Source: Microbacterium sp. 8M | GTDB lineage: Bacteria > Actinomycetota > Actinomycetes > Actinomycetales > Microbacteriaceae | DNA length: 64,000 nucleotides | Direction: 5' to 3' | Assembly (NCBI RefSeq): GCF_902506375.1 | Contig: NZ_LR733284.1 | Coordinates: forward strand, 2,096,059 to 2,160,058 | In this document: positions 60,315 to 64,000 of the stretch, in pieces | Layout of the letters: every line of letters starts with the position of its first letter | Numbering within the stretch: the first letter of the stretch is position 1 | Program-made: the position numbers and the translations under genes | The notes under the pieces: model-generated | The model's input: only the letters and a program-made list of their open reading frames with translations | Told to the model about the DNA's origin: nothing | Databases searched by the model: none

Positions 60315-61194
60315 TCTCACGCTCGACACGCGCGCGGTGACGAACGCCGCGCCTGCGCCCCGCCGACCCGCCGGGCGCCGCGCCCGCGGTCACGGGCTCG
60401 TCCACCTCGTCCTGATCGTCGGCGCCGTCGCGATGATCTTCCCCTTCGTGTGGCAGACGCTCACCGCGTTCAAGACGCTCACCCAATCGGTCGCGGTACC
60501 GCCGGTGATCCTCCCGCAGCCGTGGGTGTGGACGAACTTCCCGGAGGTGTTCGCGTCGATGCCGTTCGGGCAGATGTTCGCGAACTCGGTGCTGCTCACC
60601 ATCGGCCGCACCGTCGGGCAGGTCGCGCTGTGCACCATGGCGGGCTACGGCTTCGCCCGCATCCCGTTCCGCGGGCGCAACATCGTGTTCGTCCTGTTCC
60701 TGTCGGTGCTGATGGTGCCGTCGCAGCTGTACCTGCTGCCGCAGTACGAGATCATCCAGTCGCTGGGCTGGCTGAACACGCTGCAGGCGCTCGTCGTCCC
60801 CGGCATCTTCAGCGCCTTCGGCACATTCCTCATGCGGCAGTTCTTCATGTCGATGCCGGCGGAGCTCGAGGAGGCCGCGCGCATCGACGGCGCCAACCCG
60901 TGGCAGACGTTCTGGCGCGTCATGCTCCCGCTGGCGAAGCCTGGCATCATTGCCCTCGTGGTGTTCACGGTGCTGTGGTCGTGGAACGACCTGCTGTGGC
61001 CCCTCGTGGTCACGACGGATCCGGAGAAGATGCCCCTGTCGGTCGGGCTCTCCCAGCTCGTCGGCCTGCACACAACCGACTATCCGGTGCTCATGGCGGG
61101 CGCGCTGCTGGCGACGCTCCCGATGCTCGTGACGTTCATGTTCCTGCAGAAGCAGTTCATCCAGGGCATCGCGTTCTCCGGATCGAAGGGCTGA
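60307..61194 (+). CDS. sugar ABC transporter permease (MalG/UgpE type)
   Basis: This 295-aa second permease has six helices. The EAA loop is EEAARIDGANPWQTFWRVML. No ATPase gene occurs in the operon, so the transporter probably uses a shared MsiK/UgpC-type ATPase encoded elsewhere, as is usual in Actinobacteria. Confidence 0.94.
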   Translation: MSDLTLDTRAVTNAAPAPRRPAGRRARGHGLVHLVLIVGAVAMIFPFVWQTLTAFKTLTQSVAVPPVILPQPWVWTNFPEVFASMPFGQMFANSVLLTIGRTVGQVALCTMAGYGFARIPFRGRNIVFVLFLSVLMVPSQLYLLPQYEIIQSLGWLNTLQALVVPGIFSAFGTFLMRQFFMSMPAELEEAARIDGANPWQTFWRVMLPLAKPGIIALVVFTVLWSWNDLLWPLVVTTDPEKMPLSVGLSQLVGLHTTDYPVLMAGALLATLPMLVTFMFLQKQFIQGIAFSGSKG

Positions 61195-61197
61195 CGG

Positions 61198-62253
61198 ATG
61201 CCGCATCGCGAGCAGAACCGCGCGGACGGCGCGCCCCGCCGCCCGACGCTGCGGACGGTGGCCGACGCCGCCGGCGTGTCCACGGCGACGGTGTCGTACG
61301 TGTTCTCCGGACGCAGGGCGGGCGGCGCCGGGGTCGCCGAGGACACCGCACGGCGAGTCCTCGAAGCCGCCGACCGGCTGAACTACCGCCCGAACTCCGC
61401 GGCGCGCGCCATCCGCACCGGACGCACCGGCACGGTGCAGCTGTCCCTGCACATGCTGAGCGACCCGTGGTCGCTCGCCGTCGCCGATGCCGTCAACGTG
61501 GAGGCGAACCGCCACGGCCTGACCACCCTCATCCTGGCCGACGGCGACTGGGGGGCGGCTCTCGAGCGCATCGAGTGCGACGTCGCCTACCTCGACGGCG
61601 CCAACGGCACGGCCGAGTCGCACCAGAAGCTGCGTGCGCTCGCGGCCCGCGGACAGCGGCTGGTCGTGTTCTCGGAGACGCTGGAGCCGGACGGGTTCGA
61701 CGTCATCCGCTCCGACGCGATCCCCGGCTGCGAGATGGCGATGGCGCACCTGCTCGAGCAGCACACGGTGATCGGCTGCCTCGCTGCCGCCGGCGCGGTC
61801 GAGAACAGCGCCCGCACGACGACCCGATACACGCCCTACGTGCGCGCGCTCGAGGAGCGCGGCATCCCGCTCGACCCCGGACTGACCGCGACCTACGGCG
61901 ATTCCAGCGCCAGCGCGTTCGCCGCGGCGCTCGACCTGCTCTCGAGGCCGCAGCGGCCGACCGCGATCTACGCGACCACCGACTTCGCCGCGATCGCGGC
62001 CATCAACGCCGCCCATCGGCTGGGGCTGCGCGTGCCGCACGACGTCGCGGTCATCGGCGTCGGCAACACACCGGACGCCCGTCAGATCGCGCCGACGCTG
62101 ACGACCGTCGGCCCCACCGACTTCTACCGCCGGCAGGCCGAGATCATCGTGCGACGGGCGCTGTCCGCGGACGCCGGTCCCCCGCGGCTGCACGAGTTCC
62201 CCTGGTCTCTTCTGCCCGGCGAGTCGACCGACCTCTCCGCACCCCGGCGCTGA
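61198..62253 (+). CDS. LacI-family transcriptional regulator
   Basis: A 351-aa repressor. The HTH is TLRTVADAAGVSTATVSYVF near residues 17-36, with a hinge RLNYRPNSAARAIRTGRTG and a periplasmic-binding-type sensor domain. It starts 3 nt after the permease stop, so it is co-transcribed with the transporter it likely controls. Palindromes at 57935 and 58002 are candidate targets. Confidence 0.93.
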   Translation: MPHREQNRADGAPRRPTLRTVADAAGVSTATVSYVFSGRRAGGAGVAEDTARRVLEAADRLNYRPNSAARAIRTGRTGTVQLSLHMLSDPWSLAVADAVNVEANRHGLTTLILADGDWGAALERIECDVAYLDGANGTAESHQKLRALAARGQRLVVFSETLEPDGFDVIRSDAIPGCEMAMAHLLEQHTVIGCLAAAGAVENSARTTTRYTPYVRALEERGIPLDPGLTATYGDSSASAFAAALDLLSRPQRPTAIYATTDFAAIAAINAAHRLGLRVPHDVAVIGVGNTPDARQIAPTLTTVGPTDFYRRQAEIIVRRALSADAGPPRLHEFPWSLLPGESTDLSAPRR

Positions 62254-62306
62254 CCCTCATCGTCGCGCGCTCGTGCGCGCCCTCTCACCCACTCCAAGGA
62301 GCTTTC

Positions 62307-63476
62307 ATGGACCTCAGAATCGGCATCGTCGGATACGGCGCGCGCAGTCGCAGCCTGCGTGAGGAGGCGCATCGCCCCGGGCGCGGATCGCACATCGCGG
62401 CCGTGTGCGACAGCGCCGCCTCCGCGCGGGAGACCGCCCGAGCCGATCTTCCCGACGCCCTCATCACCGACTCCCTCGACGAGCTCCTGACCAGCGGGCT
62501 GGACGCCGTGCTCGTGCTGACGCCGGACGACGCCCACGCCGCCGTCGCGATCCGCGCCCTGGAGGCCGGCGTCGCCGTGTTCTGCGAGAAGCCGATGGCG
62601 ATCGACCTCGCCGACGCGGACGAGATGCTCGCCACCGCCCGCCGCACCGGGACGCGCGTGTACATCGGCCACAACATGCGGCACATGCCGGTGATCACCC
62701 TCATGCGCGAGCTGATCGCGGAGGGACGCATCGGCGAGGTCAAGGCGATCTGGTGCCGCCATTTCGTCGGCCACGGCGGCGACTACTACTTCAAGGACTG
62801 GCACGCCGACCGCAGGCGCACGACGGGCCTGCTGCTGCAGAAGGGCGCCCACGACATCGACGTGATCCACTGGCTGGCGGGAGCGTACGCCGACCGGGTG
62901 GCGGCGATGGGATCCCTGTCGGTGTACGGCGGGATCGACGACCGCCGCGATCGCTCCGGCGAGCGCATGCCCGACTGGTTCAGTCTGGACAACTGGCCCC
63001 CGACCTCGCTCACGGGCCTGCACCCGGTCGTCGACGTCGAGGACATCTCGATGGTGAACCTGCATCTCACCAACGGCGTGCTCGCCTCGTACCAGCAGTG
63101 CCACTTCACCCCGGACTACTGGCGCAACTACACGGTCATCGGCACCGAGGGCCGCATTGAGAACCTCGATGACGCCCCCGGCGGCACGGTGGCGCTGTGG
63201 AACACCCGGCACCGCGGTGCCGCGGCACCCGACGAGACCTTCACCATCCCCGACGTCGGCGATGCGGGCCACGGCGGCGCTGACGCGCTGCTCATCGCGG
63301 AGTTCCTGCGCTTCGTCCGCGACGGCGGCCTCACCGAGACATCACCCATCGCCGCACGCGAGGCGGTGGCCGCCGGGATCCTGGCGACCGACTCCCTGCG
63401 CGGCGACGGATCGGCCATCGCGGTCCCCCCGCTCGACCCCGACCTCGTCGCGTACTTCGAGCGCGGTCAGGCGTAG
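62307..63476 (+). CDS. Gfo/Idh/MocA family dehydrogenase
   Basis: A 389-aa NAD(P)-dependent oxidoreductase with IGIVGYGARSRSL for the dinucleotide, the catalytic-loop motif VAVFCEKPMAID near residue 95, and GHNMRHMPV. Members oxidise sugars, inositols or glycosides, so it likely acts on the sugar imported by the upstream transporter. AAGGAG lies 5 nt before ATG 62307, 53 nt after the regulator gene. A longer frame upstream is a shadow. Confidence 0.92.
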   Translation: MDLRIGIVGYGARSRSLREEAHRPGRGSHIAAVCDSAASARETARADLPDALITDSLDELLTSGLDAVLVLTPDDAHAAVAIRALEAGVAVFCEKPMAIDLADADEMLATARRTGTRVYIGHNMRHMPVITLMRELIAEGRIGEVKAIWCRHFVGHGGDYYFKDWHADRRRTTGLLLQKGAHDIDVIHWLAGAYADRVAAMGSLSVYGGIDDRRDRSGERMPDWFSLDNWPPTSLTGLHPVVDVEDISMVNLHLTNGVLASYQQCHFTPDYWRNYTVIGTEGRIENLDDAPGGTVALWNTRHRGAAAPDETFTIPDVGDAGHGGADALLIAEFLRFVRDGGLTETSPIAAREAVAAGILATDSLRGDGSAIAVPPLDPDLVAYFERGQA

Positions 63477-63494
63477 CGGGCCGGCCGTCCGCGC

Positions 63495-63531
63495 ATCCGT
63501 GGCACGTCGAGAGCGACGACGTGCCACGGAT
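63495..63531 (+). terminator. terminator of the sugar operon
   Basis: ATCCGTGGCACGTCG / CGACGTGCCACGGAT form a perfect 15-bp stem with a 7-nt loop, 18 nt after the dehydrogenase stop. Confidence 0.9.
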
Positions 63532-63539
63532 ACGGCAAG

Positions 63540-63568
63540 ACCCCCGGGATCACTCGGATCACGGGGGT
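63540..63568 (-). terminator. terminator of tRNA-Ala
   Basis: ACCCCCG / CGGGGGT with an inner GATC pairing lies 3 nt beyond the tRNA 3' end on the minus strand. Confidence 0.75.
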
Positions 63569-63571
63569 TCG

Positions 63572-63647
63572 TGGTGGACCTGAGGGGACTCGAACCCCTG
63601 ACCCCCTGCATGCCATGCAGGTGCGCTACCAGCTGCGCCACAGGCCC
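63572..63647 (-). tRNA. tRNA-Ala(GGC)
   Basis: A 76-nt cloverleaf with acceptor GGGCCTG / CAGGTCC and one G-U pair, and D arm GCGCAGCTGGTAGCGC. The anticodon arm is CCTGC-ATGGCAT-GCAGG, giving anticodon GGC. The T arm is GGGGTTCGAGTCCCC, and CCA is encoded. TAAGCT at 63683-63688 is a likely -10 box. Confidence 0.97.
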
Positions 63648-63769
63648 AGATGCTGTTCGCGGCCTCCCGCGACAACTCACTCAGCTTACAACACGGCCTC
63701 AGCCCGATGCGAATCGGGCCCTCGTTTCCGTGACGCCGGGCGTGTCCGAGGACCACTCGTCCGCGCTCC

Positions 63770-64000
63770 TCATTCGGCCTCCGCCTCGGCGCGCAGCGCG
63801 GTGAAGCCGTCACGGACCGCGGCGACGAGCTGACGCACCGCCGCTGACGGACGCCGGCCGGATCCTGCCGCCGGCACGGCCACGAGGACCGATCGCACGA
63901 ACGCCGGATCGTCGATCGGTCGCAGCACGATCCCGGGGTGCGCCCCGACCGCGGCGAGGCGGGGCACCAGGCCGATCCCCATGCGCGCGCCGGTCATGGC
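63770..64000 (-). CDS. LysR-family transcriptional regulator (5' end outside window)
   Basis: The last 76 residues of a LysR substrate-binding domain are visible, with MGIGLVPRLAAVGAHPGIVLRP near the window edge and an ending of RAEAEAE. The DNA-binding N terminus lies beyond position 64000. Its target and ligand cannot be judged from this part. Confidence 0.8.
   Translation of the reverse strand, partial: AMTGARMGIGLVPRLAAVGAHPGIVLRPIDDPAFVRSVLVAVPAAGSGRRPSAAVRQLVAAVRDGFTALRAEAEAE

Noticed and set aside
60450..62306. Long upstream extension of the dehydrogenase frame
   Set aside because: It crosses the second permease and LacI genes out of frame; AAGGAG before ATG 62307 and the conserved IGIVGYG start fix the real N terminus.

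Overview
The window is about 70% G+C with dense genes, many GTG/TTG starts, 1-11 nt gene overlaps and many apparently leaderless promoters (a TAnnnT box 6-7 nt before the start codon). Gene content and order (hrcA-dnaJ2-rsmE-hinT-phoH-ybeY-era, recO-uppS, leuA with a Leu-rich leader peptide, comEA-comEC-holA, leuS) point to a chromosomal segment of a high-GC actinobacterium, most likely Microbacteriaceae (Microbacterium-like). That placement is inferred from proteins and synteny, not from rRNA. No phage, insertion sequence, CRISPR array or plasmid function was seen.

1-14 kb: leuC (cut by the window edge) and leuA each sit behind a short leader ORF with three or four consecutive Leu codons followed by a perfect hairpin, so the two leucine genes look attenuated in parallel. 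Between them are a PLP sulfhydrylase plus flavin monooxygenase pair (likely sulfur scavenging), a TerC-type metal exporter behind a probable yybP-ykoY manganese riboswitch, recO-uppS, and a TRIC-type channel. thrC and a DUF2207 membrane protein follow. 13.3-21.4 kb: a nine-gene minus-strand cluster, hrcA to a quinone reductase, headed by a CIRCE operator; it links heat shock, rRNA modification and maturation, and ribosome GTPase functions. 21.4-26.7 kb: a carboxylesterase, then hemW, a DUF1990 gene and lepA.

27-31 kb is the most unusual part. Two adjacent secreted proteins share a C-terminal Ser/Thr-rich beta module that resembles aerolysin/ETX-MTX2-type pore-forming proteins, and a NarL-type response regulator and histidine kinase lie immediately downstream. 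31.3-37.2 kb: an oligopeptide ABC transporter with both ATPases fused in one protein and the binding protein encoded last. 37.2-40.5 kb: an alpha/beta hydrolase, and a GH1 beta-glucosidase overlapping an MFS transporter. 40.7-50.7 kb: rpsT, the DNA-uptake operon comEA-comEC with holA, an HD-domain protein, an LGFP-repeat SGNH hydrolase and leuS. 50.8-57.9 kb: an App1-type phosphatase coupled to a glycosylase-annotated family protein, a GH3 lipoprotein, a ThrE-type exporter, an FAD monooxygenase-like protein with a GlxA-type regulator, and a small leaderless ORF. 58-63.5 kb: a CUT1 sugar ABC transporter without its own ATPase, with a LacI regulator and a Gfo/Idh/MocA dehydrogenase, preceded by two operator-like palindromes. 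The window ends with tRNA-Ala(GGC) and the C-terminal part of a LysR regulator.
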